64,000 bases of DNA from Membranihabitans marinus (GCF_021729155.1 NZ_JAJQYA010000010.1:1-64000), one strand, 5' to 3'; shown: positions 1 to 10,139, numbered from the stretch's first letter. Program-made: numbers and translations. Notes: generated by a model from the letters alone, not told the origin.

Positions 1-215
1 CAGCTATCGGATTCAACTTGCCTGAGGCATCAGATGCGACATTGAGCGTATACGATGTAACTGGAAAAGTATTGAAAATAGTAGAAGGTGCATACGGAAA
101 AGGCTACAACGAAGTAAAATTAAACAGTTCAGATCTTAACGCAACAGGAGTATTGTACTATCAATTAGATACAAAAACTTATACAGCGACTAAGAAAATG
201 ATCGTGATTGAGTAA
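1..215 (+). CDS. C-terminal end of a T9SS cargo protein (partial)
   Basis: The gene is cut by the left edge of the window; the frame is open from base 3 and ends at TAA 213-215. The visible 70 residues form a type IX secretion sorting domain (T9SS type A): the strand motif LSVYDVTGKVLK, then GYNEVKL, GVLYYQL and a basic C-terminus KKMIVIE. Such domains send the protein through the outer membrane, where they are removed. The next gene ends in a domain of the same type, so the two may be neighbouring paralogs or a pair of secreted proteins. What the body of the protein does cannot be told from this fragment. A strong terminator follows 29 bases after the stop. Confidence 0.85.
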   Translation, partial: AIGFNLPEASDATLSVYDVTGKVLKIVEGAYGKGYNEVKLNSSDLNATGVLYYQLDTKTYTATKKMIVIE

Positions 216-244
216 GCATATTTAGGTTAAAATAATTTGCTCTG

Positions 245-280
245 GATCCTCCCTTATTGTTAGGGAGGATCTTTTTTTTT
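245..280 (+). terminator. Rho-independent terminator after the T9SS gene
   Basis: A perfect 10-bp stem (GATCCTCCCT at 245-254, AGGGAGGATC at 262-271) with a 7-base loop is followed directly by nine T residues. It ends the partial upstream gene, so the next gene must have its own promoter, which is visible at 364-394. Confidence 0.9.
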
Positions 281-363
281 ATGGTTATACTACTTTTAAA
301 TGTCATTATATTTAATAATCTTAATATATGATGTTGATATACAATTGATTGTGTGATATTTTA

Positions 364-394
364 TTTGTTTCTTAACATTAATATATTATCTTTG
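364..394 (+). promoter_or_regulatory. Bacteroidota housekeeping promoter of the 1797-aa gene
   Basis: TTTG (364-367) is separated by 19 bases from TATCTTTG (387-394). This is a full match to the Bacteroidota consensus TTTG-N19-TAnnTTTG. Transcription would start near base 401, leaving a leader of about 20 bases before the ATG at 423. Confidence 0.7.
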
Positions 395-422
395 GTAAGA
401 GCGACCAAAAGAACAGTATATC

Positions 423-3400
423 ATGAAAAACCAATTTCTCCATGGTTTATTTAATAATCTACCTGGAGTAAATAAGTTACTTCCTGCTTCGCTAGTGGGA
501 TTTTCTGCTGTATTGGGAATTGTACCAAGTCCTAACAGTTATTCTGACGTGCCTGTATCTGTGTCCGTGGTAAATCGTATAGACACAGTTGTTATTTCAA
601 ATAATTTTCTGTTAAGTCGGGAAATTCCTATGCCGTATATTTCTTTGGGGAGTATAGTAAATGAAGATTATACTTTAACTGGGATTCCACTTTATATGCC
701 TTCGGTTTCCATGAGTGCTCATTCTCACCAATTTGCTACTAGGAAATTTTTAAATCTTCCTTGGTTGACATCAAGCCACTATTCTATTTTGGGATTATTT
801 TCCAATAATTCTAAAAAGTCGAAATCTAAGAATATTTTTCTTGAATACGATGGATCAAATCTTATATCCTATAGCTTAAATAGTTACATGAATCAGAATG
901 GTAGTTATTCTTCCACAATAACTACGAATTTTACTTATGTGAATTTACTGAAAGATAGAGGCCCACCCATTATATTTTTTAAAAATGAATTAGATCCAAA
1001 GCATAGTCAAAATGGGATACTTAGTGACAGTATTGATTGTGATGAGAAAGCTTATCCATTAAATTGTGATCTGGATATATATCCTATATTGGATTCAAAT
1101 AATAAAATAAAACTAACTGTTCGAGATATTTCCCCTAACGCCAGTGATTGTGCTAATCACCATAATGTAAAAGTCAAGAATAAATGGGGTAGTGTGATCT
1201 GGGAAAGAGACCATATTACTGGCAAAGATTCTATTTTAAATAATATATCATTATGTTCATACGTAGGCCAAAGTCTTACTGTTGAAATCGACAATGGTAT
1301 ACCAGGCTGTGTAAGTAATTTAAATTTTACAACCTTTCCCAAAGTATCACTTCATTCGGCATTCCACAATAATGCCGCCTTTCCAAACATTCCTACTTAT
1401 CAGGTTTCTAGAAGGAAGCTTACTACATACGTAGGTCTAGTACCTAGTCCGGATTCCCATAGACCGACGGTATCTGTGCCATGTAATCCCGGTGGGGGAT
1501 TGGGGTATTACGGTTTAGAATCTCATCCCGATTGGACTGTAGGGCGACCCTGTGATGACAATACTGATACAGCTGAGGTTATTTATAGAAGATGGGAGGT
1601 ATTTAACAATAGCGGTCTGTCTACAACCTTACTCGATACAATAGTGGTTTTGCGCTGGCCTATGTTCGGTCCTCAGAACTTTATCGGACTATATAAAGAT
1701 TCCGTATCTAGTGGTATAGATACTATAAGTCAACAGAATGTTTCATTAAAGAGGTATTTTGCCCACAAACAAATCTTGGGAGTTAAAGGGGATGATTTTC
1801 CCATTACCGATGATGATATATTGAATTATAAATTGTCTCCCAGTATTATTGAAACAGCGTATAAGAACGCAGCGAACAATAGATTAATCAAACAATATCT
1901 CGACTGTATCATCATCAAAAAAGGAAGTAATCCGGCTAGAGAATACACCATAAGAGATATATTGGATGGAAGTTATCATAGAGAAGTTTCTCCTTTTTTT
2001 CCTGAAGATATAAAATCTCAATTATTAGTAGATGGCCCTTTGGGTGAATATATGCCTATATTATTTTTAAAGGAAGGGGATGAATTGTTAGCTGCTGATG
2101 GAAGGTTTGAAAAGGTAACTCGTCAATGGTTTAAAAGTGGCATTGATCCTTTTTGGTTTTCCGGGGGGTGGCCTTTGGTGTATGGAAGTGGTGATTTGGT
2201 CAAATATCAAGAAGGAATTGATGATTCTTTTTTAGACTGTCAGGTGAGATTGTTTTTTCCTGATTTGACAAATTTGGAAGCTAATACTTGTATTGCTATC
2301 TGTTTAGACCAATTTTTACTTAATGATTTAAATGGTATAACTATAACACAGGAAACCATTAATCAAAGGGATTCCTGTCCTATTTTCCGCAAGGTATTGA
2401 CAACTATATATCAAGATTGTTGGGCCAAGGGAGATCTTATCGGAAACTTTCGAATATGTCAGTGGCGAGAGTTTGACACTGCTCAATATAGATTGGGTAA
2501 TTTGACTATTCAACCGATTTCTGAAATCAACCAAGATTCTGCTCAGCAAGTTTATTCTTTGGCTAAAAAATGGATATTGAATGATACTGTAGGGCCTACT
2601 TTTAATTTTTTGTATCCCATGGATAATGGAGTAAGTGAAATAGAATGTGAATCTATCTGTACTACAGGTCCATGGGATCATGAAGAGAAGTGGATATTCA
2701 GTAAATCCGGCAATAATTCGATTATTAATCAATCAACTTATGAGAGTTTAAGTAGTTTTGAACAATTACTGTACAGTAAGTATCCTTCTGATATCGGCCA
2801 TCATGTTTTATCAGGCAGACAATACCCAAGTGCTAAAGAATGGGAATTATGTAATGCTAGCTTATATGCCGCAGATACGGATCGTTGCGGAACTGCCTTA
2901 TTTCTACCCTCCATCCAAGCTTCTGATTTGGGCTCTGGTATAGCTAATGTTACAGCGACTATTCTGGATACAACTATTTTTCTCACCGAGGTGAAAGATG
3001 ATGAAATCTATACATATATTCATACTGGTCGTCCACTAGAGATTACTATAGAATCAGTGGATCAAATTTTAGAAGTAGTTTACAGGGCTACAGATAGTTG
3101 CCAAAATACAAGTGAATGGAGTAAGTATTTAACATTTGAGGATGTAATACCTCCTTTGGTAGTAATTGATTCTTCGGTGACTATAGATCTCAATCTTCCT
3201 GAATCCTGGGTATCTGTAAACTCTTTGGATGGTGGTAGCAGAGATAATTGTCAATTGGAAAATTTGTTGGTGAGAAGGTCGGATTGGTGGGTGGATAGTA
3301 GTAGGTTTGATTTTGTATTGGCCGATACTGTAACCCTTACATTTGAAAATATTTTAGAACACTTAGGATTTAGAGACATTGATCGCGCCGTAAAGGGAGA

Positions 3401-5816
3401 AAATCAATGTGGAGATTATAATTTTAATTTATTAGCCATCAATTCATTCTTTAAATCAAAAAATGCTCCATCTCCATATTTCTTGGATTTAATTGGTTTT
3501 TGGACGTCTAATGATTCATTTTCAACCAAGGTATTTCACGGTTGGCTTTTTCATATTTTAGAACAAATATTGATGGAAAATCCATCCTTGTTTTTATCTC
3601 ATAATAGATTTGATATATTAAATAGATATGAAACATTTATCGATGCGCTAATGGGACATCCAGGCTATGGTAAAGAAATTCGAACTATAGGAGGAGGATG
3701 GAGTACTGCTATACCATTTACCTGTGATGATGTATGTGAAAATATAACCATAGAATTATTGGCCAGCGATGGGAGTGGAAATTGGTCAAAAGATTGGGAA
3801 AATATTAGCGTAACATCGTTAATTACTCCTGAAGTCGTTCGTGAATTGCCGAGTGTAGAGCTTTCATGCGCTAGTTTTAATGAAAATTACAAAAACTTAT
3901 TTACCGCGGCCGCTCAATATGGCGAAGCAGGTTCCTCAATGGATAGTTTAAAAATATTTGAACAAATCGATGAAGTTTTTGGAAGCTATCGCCTTATTTA
4001 TGTCGATACGGTCGCGGAGTGGATTGATAAAAATACTGTTTCTGGATATTTACAGCATCATCCGATTGATGTGAATTGTTCTAATGTAGTCAATGGACAA
4101 CTGGATTGGGAGGATAAGGTATTGACTGTAGAAGATGGAGTGATCAATAATTGTTGCTTAGCTTTTCGTTTGGATCAAAATCTTGAGATAAATATTGATG
4201 ATTGTGGAATGGGGGAAATTGTTAGGAATTTTACTTTGAATTCTTATTGTGATGTACAGCAGCCAGCGTTAGAGTTCACACAGGTGATTCATATCATTGA
4301 GCAATGTCCTATATCTTCAGAAATGTTTTATATTCCGAATTTAATTAATGATAGTTTGAATCCCTTCTGCGTGTCGTCCTTAGAAACAGCTGCCAAGGAA
4401 TTGTCTATTCAAATCACAGGTAGCCCCTCTTTACTACCTAGTTTTGAAAACAAAATTTGTACTTCGATTGCATTAGGGGTTATGGATGAGACCATCGAAA
4501 AAATAGAAAATACAGACAATTATAATTTGTATAGGAAGTGGATATTAAAGGATTGGTGTAGTAAAGAAGAGATTGGCTTTGATCAAGAAATTGTTTTTAG
4601 GATAGGTGAAGAATGCTCTACTTTGCCGACCATAGAAAATTTGATTTTTGGCAATATAATTACTGAAAAAGGGAAAAGTATTGCCGATGTAAAAGTGGAA
4701 GCCAGTACTTCTAAAGGAATAACCATGGAAACCAGTACTGATGATCAAGGATACTATTCATTTTTTGCCCCTGATTCTCAAGCCGTAACCCTTGTGCCGA
4801 GTAAAAATATTAACCATGGAAATGGAATAACTACCATCGATGTAATTACCATTCAGCGGTATTTATTGGGGAAATTGGAATTTAATTCTAGATATGAAAA
4901 GATTGCAGCTGATGTTGATAATGATGGGTCTATTACAGGTTTAGATGTTTTGGCTACGCGTCGAATGGTTTTGAATCCATTTGGGCGATTTGCCAACAAC
5001 AGCAGTTGGCGGTTTTTCGTCAATGATAATACCATGAGAGAATCCATGCTGTATCATGTAGCATCCAAAGAAGAAAAAATAGATTTTATTGGTGTAAAGA
5101 TTGGAGATGTTAACCACAGCAATAATCCTTCTAGAAGTAAATACCGACATAGTCTGGAACTAAGGCTAGATGATCGAAAATTGCAAGCAGGAGAATTGTA
5201 TACTGTGGGAGTACGATGTCAAAATTTTTCTAATATTACCGGTTTTCAATTTTCATTAGAATCGCCAGACGGAGCAGTAAAAATAAAAACTATTGAATCA
5301 GGAGTACTTCATATGACGGAGGAAAATTATCTAATGATAGGTTCAGATGTGGTTAATATCTCATGGAGTGAGGCTGAAGGTAAGGACATTGCTAAAGATG
5401 AGGCCTTATTTTTCATCACTATTGAAGCCCAGGAGGAGGTGACCTTAGGTGAGGGTTTGGTATTGAGTCAAGATCATTTATTTGGAGAAGCTTATTCTGC
5501 TGATCTAGAAGTAAATTCAATCGATTGGCAAATGAATCGTATTGATTCCAATCCTATGGTTCTGTATCAGAACCGACCCAATCCCTTTCATCATTATACG
5601 GTGATTGGATTTTATTTGCCATATGATTCACCAACTTGTCTCCGAGTTTTTGATATAACCGGTCGACTACTATGGTCACAACAACAACCTTACAAAGCTG
5701 GATATCACGAGGTCAATCTTGATGCAAGTTTATTGAATCAATCGGGAATGATGATGTATCAATTGTCGACAGACAATGTTGCTATAACGAATCGAATGGT
5801 GGTTTTTGATCGATAA
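423..5816 (+). CDS. Giant secreted T9SS protein with carboxypeptidase-regulatory-like, dockerin-like and cohesin-like modules
   Basis: This 1797-residue protein has a weak N-terminal hydrophobic stretch (about residues 17-34). A long body of roughly 1400 residues follows that I cannot assign; it is rich in Asp, Asn, Ser and spaced Cys, as in Ig-like or HYR-type surface proteins. Around residues 1405-1460 is a carboxypeptidase-regulatory-like fold (GNIITEKGKSIADVKVEAST). Residues 1465-1510 carry two dockerin-like segments (TTIDVITIQRYLLG, then ADVDNDGSITGLDVLATRRM) with a calcium-loop pattern. Residues about 1574-1692 resemble a cohesin-like beta sandwich. The last ~90 residues are a T9SS type A sorting domain (LRVFDITGRLL, GYHEVNL, MMMYQL). 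It has its own promoter and no operon partner. It is probably an adhesin or matrix protein; a link to the sugar cluster is not supported. Confidence 0.8.
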   Translation: MKNQFLHGLFNNLPGVNKLLPASLVGFSAVLGIVPSPNSYSDVPVSVSVVNRIDTVVISNNFLLSREIPMPYISLGSIVNEDYTLTGIPLYMPSVSMSAHSHQFATRKFLNLPWLTSSHYSILGLFSNNSKKSKSKNIFLEYDGSNLISYSLNSYMNQNGSYSSTITTNFTYVNLLKDRGPPIIFFKNELDPKHSQNGILSDSIDCDEKAYPLNCDLDIYPILDSNNKIKLTVRDISPNASDCANHHNVKVKNKWGSVIWERDHITGKDSILNNISLCSYVGQSLTVEIDNGIPGCVSNLNFTTFPKVSLHSAFHNNAAFPNIPTYQVSRRKLTTYVGLVPSPDSHRPTVSVPCNPGGGLGYYGLESHPDWTVGRPCDDNTDTAEVIYRRWEVFNNSGLSTTLLDTIVVLRWPMFGPQNFIGLYKDSVSSGIDTISQQNVSLKRYFAHKQILGVKGDDFPITDDDILNYKLSPSIIETAYKNAANNRLIKQYLDCIIIKKGSNPAREYTIRDILDGSYHREVSPFFPEDIKSQLLVDGPLGEYMPILFLKEGDELLAADGRFEKVTRQWFKSGIDPFWFSGGWPLVYGSGDLVKYQEGIDDSFLDCQVRLFFPDLTNLEANTCIAICLDQFLLNDLNGITITQETINQRDSCPIFRKVLTTIYQDCWAKGDLIGNFRICQWREFDTAQYRLGNLTIQPISEINQDSAQQVYSLAKKWILNDTVGPTFNFLYPMDNGVSEIECESICTTGPWDHEEKWIFSKSGNNSIINQSTYESLSSFEQLLYSKYPSDIGHHVLSGRQYPSAKEWELCNASLYAADTDRCGTALFLPSIQASDLGSGIANVTATILDTTIFLTEVKDDEIYTYIHTGRPLEITIESVDQILEVVYRATDSCQNTSEWSKYLTFEDVIPPLVVIDSSVTIDLNLPESWVSVNSLDGGSRDNCQLENLLVRRSDWWVDSSRFDFVLADTVTLTFENILEHLGFRDIDRAVKGENQCGDYNFNLLAINSFFKSKNAPSPYFLDLIGFWTSNDSFSTKVFHGWLFHILEQILMENPSLFLSHNRFDILNRYETFIDALMGHPGYGKEIRTIGGGWSTAIPFTCDDVCENITIELLASDGSGNWSKDWENISVTSLITPEVVRELPSVELSCASFNENYKNLFTAAAQYGEAGSSMDSLKIFEQIDEVFGSYRLIYVDTVAEWIDKNTVSGYLQHHPIDVNCSNVVNGQLDWEDKVLTVEDGVINNCCLAFRLDQNLEINIDDCGMGEIVRNFTLNSYCDVQQPALEFTQVIHIIEQCPISSEMFYIPNLINDSLNPFCVSSLETAAKELSIQITGSPSLLPSFENKICTSIALGVMDETIEKIENTDNYNLYRKWILKDWCSKEEIGFDQEIVFRIGEECSTLPTIENLIFGNIITEKGKSIADVKVEASTSKGITMETSTDDQGYYSFFAPDSQAVTLVPSKNINHGNGITTIDVITIQRYLLGKLEFNSRYEKIAADVDNDGSITGLDVLATRRMVLNPFGRFANNSSWRFFVNDNTMRESMLYHVASKEEKIDFIGVKIGDVNHSNNPSRSKYRHSLELRLDDRKLQAGELYTVGVRCQNFSNITGFQFSLESPDGAVKIKTIESGVLHMTEENYLMIGSDVVNISWSEAEGKDIAKDEALFFITIEAQEEVTLGEGLVLSQDHLFGEAYSADLEVNSIDWQMNRIDSNPMVLYQNRPNPFHHYTVIGFYLPYDSPTCLRVFDITGRLLWSQQQPYKAGYHEVNLDASLLNQSGMMMYQLSTDNVAITNRMVVFDR

Positions 5817-5857
5817 AGAAATGGGATGATTCTTATATTTTTAGGTAGTTTCGTATT

Positions 5858-6018
5858 ATACGAATTACATTTTATAATGACGGAAAAGATTTCGAGAGTA
5901 TTTGAAGTTTGACGAGGCTAAAAACACAGGCATAGCAGTAGCTACGGCGAGTATTTTAAACGAAGTAAAACTTCTAATAAATCGAAAGATTACCGTTAAT
6001 TATAAATGTAATTCGTAT
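5858..6018. repeat. 161-bp imperfect palindromic element (REP/MITE-like)
   Basis: The outer arms are near-perfect inverted repeats: ATACGAATTACATTT at the left edge is mirrored by AAATGTAATTCGTAT at the right edge, and pairing continues for about 26 bases with a few mismatches. Inner segments also pair loosely (GAAGTTT near 5903 against AAACTTC near 5969 in the raw order) around a central GTAGCTAC palindrome near 5937-5944. There is no open reading frame. It sits between two convergent genes and could fold into a long hairpin, so it may serve as a bidirectional terminator or be a non-autonomous mobile element. Confidence 0.6.
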
Positions 6019-6039
6019 TAGTTACTTTTTTGATGCTCT

Positions 6040-6921
6040 TTATCCTAGACCTCCAAAACTGTGAAAAGTTTCTCGAAAACAAGAGGGACTCATATTTGTC
6101 AATTTTTTAAACTGATAATTGAAATTGGATAGTGTTTGAAAACCAGATAGATAGGCTATTTGGTTGACATTTTGGTCGGTTTCTATTAATAGTTTTCTAG
6201 CGTAACCAATGCGAATTTCGAGAAGAAAATTGGAAAAGGTTTTGTTGGCGTGTTTTGTGAAATATCGGCTAAAAGAAGTCGGTGTCATATTGGCTATTTG
6301 AGCTACTGCTTCAAGACTTATTTGACTTCTAAAATTTTTAAATACAAAGGCTTGTACCTTGTTCATGCGATCGGTGTCTTCCAATCGCAAATTATTGGTG
6401 TAATGTGGACTAGAGAGCAATGTATAGTCCTTGGTTTTGCTTAATTCATTTAAAATGTCGAGTAATATTAGATATCCGTTAAAATTGGGAGACTGACTGA
6501 GTTGAATCATTTTTCTTAAGACTTGTTGGGATATTTTCTTTGGAAAATGAAGGCCTCTATGGGATAGGGTCAATAGCTGTTTAATACTATACAATTCAGT
6601 TTTCTGAAGTAGATAATCTCCCAGAATTTCGCGATTAAAATATACGACAATGCCATCGGTATTGTCAGGGTTTTTTTCTTCAAAATATTCGGGATCGCTC
6701 CGCCAAAGATGAGGTAGATTGGGGCCTGTAAAGACCAAGTCCCCAGGGAAAAAAGAATCTACATGGTCGCCTATAAATCTCGTTCCCGAACCCTTGAGAA
6801 CAATAAATAGCTGGTATTCTCGGTGAAAGTGCCAGTTGGGGTCAAAAAAACTCGCTATTAACCGATTGCTCACAAAAGTTCTAGATTGAGGGATGGGTGA
6901 TTTTTCGACAATCGTCTTCAT
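6040..6921 (-). CDS. AraC-family transcriptional regulator with N-terminal cupin
   Basis: This 293-residue protein has the two-part AraC layout. Residues about 20-110 form a cupin-like sensor (HWH-like HFHREYQLFIVLKG, then FFPGDLVFTGPNLPHLWR). Residues about 185-285 form the double helix-turn-helix (LEAVAQIANMTPTSFSRYF, then QIAYLSGFQTLSNFNYQFKK). Cupin-AraC proteins usually sense a sugar or sugar acid and activate a nearby operon. It is divergent from the ThuA/dehydrogenase operon starting at 7052, with a shared 130-bp gap, so control of that operon is the simplest guess. The start codon is ATG on the minus strand at 6921; no convincing promoter was found in the gap. Confidence 0.9.
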   Translation of the reverse strand: MKTIVEKSPIPQSRTFVSNRLIASFFDPNWHFHREYQLFIVLKGSGTRFIGDHVDSFFPGDLVFTGPNLPHLWRSDPEYFEEKNPDNTDGIVVYFNREILGDYLLQKTELYSIKQLLTLSHRGLHFPKKISQQVLRKMIQLSQSPNFNGYLILLDILNELSKTKDYTLLSSPHYTNNLRLEDTDRMNKVQAFVFKNFRSQISLEAVAQIANMTPTSFSRYFTKHANKTFSNFLLEIRIGYARKLLIETDQNVNQIAYLSGFQTLSNFNYQFKKLTNMSPSCFRETFHSFGGLG

Positions 6922-7051
6922 GGTAATCTTTTATTGTCCAATAAATGTAGTAAAATTTGTTTTATGGATATAATATAGGTAGGTATGGTTATTATATAGG
7001 GTTGGGTATTGTTTTATATAGTCGATATTTGATGTAATTAAAATAAATAAT

Positions 7052-10000
7052 ATGGCAGTAAGTCAATATATAAAGGTTGTTTTCTTGATGTCTATTTTTT
7101 GTATTGTCGGTTGCGTTAGTCGTCAAGAGTCAGTAGAGGAAGGGCCACGTCGAATTGAAGTTCTATTTCTGGGACATGAATCCCCTCATCACAATTCTAA
7201 TGAATATGCGCCTATGTTGGCTCAAGCTTTATCTAAAGAGGGCATAAATGTAAGTTATACGACAGATCGGAGGGACTTGAATATTGATAATTTAAACCGT
7301 TACGATGCTTTAATTATATATGCCAATCACGAAACTGATAATACCGAACAAGTGGCAGCATTATCAGAATATGTGCAATCTGGCCATGGATTTATACCTA
7401 TTCACTGTGCTAGTTTTTGCTTTAATACTTCCCATGAGTATATCAATATGGTCGGAGGACAATTCGAAAGACACGATACCGGAGTAGTGGCTGCAGAAAT
7501 TGTACTGCCCAATCATCCCGCCATGAATGGTGTTAAGTCCTTTGCATCTTGGGATGAGACTTATGTTCATCAAAAGCTGGCCGATGATATTACCGTTCTC
7601 ATGGAGCGGGTAGAAGGCCATTATCGCGAGCCGTGGACTTGGGTCAAAGAATACGGTCAGGGTAAGGTGTTTTATACGGCATATGGTCACAACGAAAAAA
7701 CATGGAGCCATCCGGAATTTCAAAATTTAATAAAATCCGGAATTCTGTGGGCAGTATCACCAGAGGTCAAGGAATTGTATGAAGCTTTTATGGCCGATAT
7801 GCCAGAACTGCAATACAGGGAAGTGTCAGGAATTCCCAACTATGAAAAGCGGCAACCCCCTCCCTTGTTTCAAGAACCCCTATCTCCTGACGAGTCAAAA
7901 AGATTGACTCAAGTTCCTCCAGGCTTTGAATTGCAATTGTTTGTTTCAGAACCCGATATTATAAATCCCATAACCATGGATTGGGATGAAAAAGGGAGAT
8001 TATGGGTAATAGAAACTGTCGATTATCCCAATACGGTTCGCAATGATAAAGGGCAAGGTGATGATCGTATAAAAATATGTGAAGATACCGATGGCGATGG
8101 ACGAGCCGATAAGTTTACTGTGTTTGCTGAGGGCTTAAATATTCCAACTAGCTTGGTATTTGCCAATGGAGGGATCATAGTCGCTCAAGCACCAGACTTT
8201 TTATTTTTAAAAGATACCGATGGCGATGACATAGCTGATATTCGACAAGTGCTTTTCAGTGGCTGGGGTACATTCGATACCCATGCAGGACCATCCAACT
8301 TAACCTATGGATTGGATAATCAGATTTGGGGGACGGTGGGATATTCTGGTTTTGATGGGGTGATTGCTGGTGATTCGATGAAGTTTCGACAGGGATTGTA
8401 TCGTTTCCCGACGGATCTATCTAGTTTTGAATATGTGACATCTACTAGCAACAATACTTGGGGGCTGGGTTTTACTGAGAATAATGAAGTTTTTGCTTCC
8501 ACGGCAAACAACAACCATAGTGTATATATGGGCATCCCCAATAAATACTATAACAATAGTCCAGAATTGCCAATCCAGGGTAGTAAAAAAATTGATGGTC
8601 ATTATGCCATGCATAGTGTGACCAATAAAGTGAGACAGGTAGATGTATTTGGAGGATTTACTGCGGCAGCTGGACATTCATTTTACAACGCTCGAACCTA
8701 TCCCGAAGAATATTGGGATAGAATGGCTTTGGTTTGTGAACCCACTGGTAATTTGGTTCACATCGCGAAAATAAAACCAGATGGAGGAGGCTTTAAGGAA
8801 GTGGATGGCTGGAATTTATTGGCTAGTACGGACGAGTGGTTTTCACCTGTCGAAGCCAAAGTTGGGCCAGATGGAAATGTTTGGATAGCGGATTGGTATA
8901 ATTTTATTATTCAACACAATCCAACACCTTCTCCTGAAAGGGGTGGATTTCAGGCAGAGAATGGTGAAGGAAATGCCTACATACAGCCGTTGAGAGACAA
9001 AAGTCATGGTAGGATATGGCGATTGGTTCAAAAAAAGGGAGAGAATGGTCAAAAATACAGCTTAGATAAGGCCAATGAGGAATTTTTGGTCGATGCCTTA
9101 GGGCACGACAATATGTTCTGGCGTAAAACGGCTCAACGCATTATTGTAGAAAGTCAAAATATGGATTTTAAACCTCTTTTATTTGACATCGTTCACAGCG
9201 GACTAGAGAATGTATCGATTAACCATTTCCAACTATTACACAGTTTATGGGCATTGGATGGACTGATTGCATTTGATGGAATATCATTGGAAAATTTAGA
9301 GAAAATTCATTCTTTGTTACAACATTCATCTTCGGCGATTCGGAAGGCCGTTATCGATATTCTATCTGCTACCGTAGAGGGACAGGCTATCCTTATGAAG
9401 GAGAGAATATGGGAGGAAGCCGATTCCAATGTTTTGTTGTCGGCTCTTTTGGCATTATCTATTTGTAGTGAAAATCAAGATGTAGGTATGGGGCTATATG
9501 CATTGACTGTGGAGGGCAACATTACGGAAGATTATTGGTTGTCGCAGGCCTTGTACATTGCTGCTGCCAAACACAGTCGAGGATTTATAAAAAGTTATAT
9601 CGATGAATATGGTCAATATATTCCACCGACTATAAATACAGATGAATTGTCTTGGTTGGAAGGATTTATGCAAAACCAATGGCGGGAAGAATATGTGAAT
9701 TTAAATAGTCAGGAGACTACTACATCTTCAAATCAACTCGTGATTCAATTGGGTGTTATTCAGAATGAAATGAAATACGACAAAAAAGAATTTGTGGTAA
9801 AGGCGGGGCAAAGTGTTCGCATAGAATTTGAAAATAGAGATTTTATGCAACACAATCTTGTCATTGGTCGTCCTGGTAGCTTGGAAGAAATAGGCAGAGC
9901 TGCCGATAAAATGGCTATGGATACCGATGCGGCCGAGCGAAATTACGTGCCCGATCTGCCCTCGATATTGCATGCTACTGCCCTCGTGAACCCTGAAGAT

Positions 10001-10114
10001 CAAGTGGTTTTGGAATTTACGGCACCAGCGGAAGAAGGGTTTTATCCTTTTATTTGTACTTTCCCTGGTCATTGGCAGATTATGAATGGAATCATGAAGG
10101 TGGTTAAACAATAG
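7052..10114 (+). CDS. Lipoprotein fusion: ThuA domain, PVC-type sugar dehydrogenase propeller, C-terminal cupredoxin
   Basis: The 1020-residue protein begins with a lipoprotein signal (lipobox IVGC, Cys near residue 21). Residues about 34-235 are a ThuA-like (trehalose utilisation, class I amidotransferase-like) domain, with GHESPHHNSNEYAPML and HCASFCF. Residues about 285-660 are a beta-propeller of the PVC-type membrane-bound dehydrogenase / glucose-sorbosone dehydrogenase family, with DTDGDGRADKF and DTDGDDIADI. A helical, HEAT-like stretch follows (690-830). Residues about 895-1020 are an azurin/auracyanin-like domain with the copper ligands visible: His in QHNLVIG, then Cys, His and Met in ICTFPGHWQIM. 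No CxxCH haem site is present. A periplasmic sugar oxidation passing electrons to the fused copper domain is my inference. It leads an operon with the next two genes. Confidence 0.85.
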   Translation: MAVSQYIKVVFLMSIFCIVGCVSRQESVEEGPRRIEVLFLGHESPHHNSNEYAPMLAQALSKEGINVSYTTDRRDLNIDNLNRYDALIIYANHETDNTEQVAALSEYVQSGHGFIPIHCASFCFNTSHEYINMVGGQFERHDTGVVAAEIVLPNHPAMNGVKSFASWDETYVHQKLADDITVLMERVEGHYREPWTWVKEYGQGKVFYTAYGHNEKTWSHPEFQNLIKSGILWAVSPEVKELYEAFMADMPELQYREVSGIPNYEKRQPPPLFQEPLSPDESKRLTQVPPGFELQLFVSEPDIINPITMDWDEKGRLWVIETVDYPNTVRNDKGQGDDRIKICEDTDGDGRADKFTVFAEGLNIPTSLVFANGGIIVAQAPDFLFLKDTDGDDIADIRQVLFSGWGTFDTHAGPSNLTYGLDNQIWGTVGYSGFDGVIAGDSMKFRQGLYRFPTDLSSFEYVTSTSNNTWGLGFTENNEVFASTANNNHSVYMGIPNKYYNNSPELPIQGSKKIDGHYAMHSVTNKVRQVDVFGGFTAAAGHSFYNARTYPEEYWDRMALVCEPTGNLVHIAKIKPDGGGFKEVDGWNLLASTDEWFSPVEAKVGPDGNVWIADWYNFIIQHNPTPSPERGGFQAENGEGNAYIQPLRDKSHGRIWRLVQKKGENGQKYSLDKANEEFLVDALGHDNMFWRKTAQRIIVESQNMDFKPLLFDIVHSGLENVSINHFQLLHSLWALDGLIAFDGISLENLEKIHSLLQHSSSAIRKAVIDILSATVEGQAILMKERIWEEADSNVLLSALLALSICSENQDVGMGLYALTVEGNITEDYWLSQALYIAAAKHSRGFIKSYIDEYGQYIPPTINTDELSWLEGFMQNQWREEYVNLNSQETTTSSNQLVIQLGVIQNEMKYDKKEFVVKAGQSVRIEFENRDFMQHNLVIGRPGSLEEIGRAADKMAMDTDAAERNYVPDLPSILHATALVNPEDQVVLEFTAPAEEGFYPFICTFPGHWQIMNGIMKVVKQ

Positions 10115-10139
10115 GTAAAAAGGAAAATTAAAGAATAAG

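Noticed and set aside
2328-2732. 134-residue antisense frame inside the giant T9SS gene
   Set aside because: It lies fully within a strongly supported coding frame, with no promoter and no recognisable domain.
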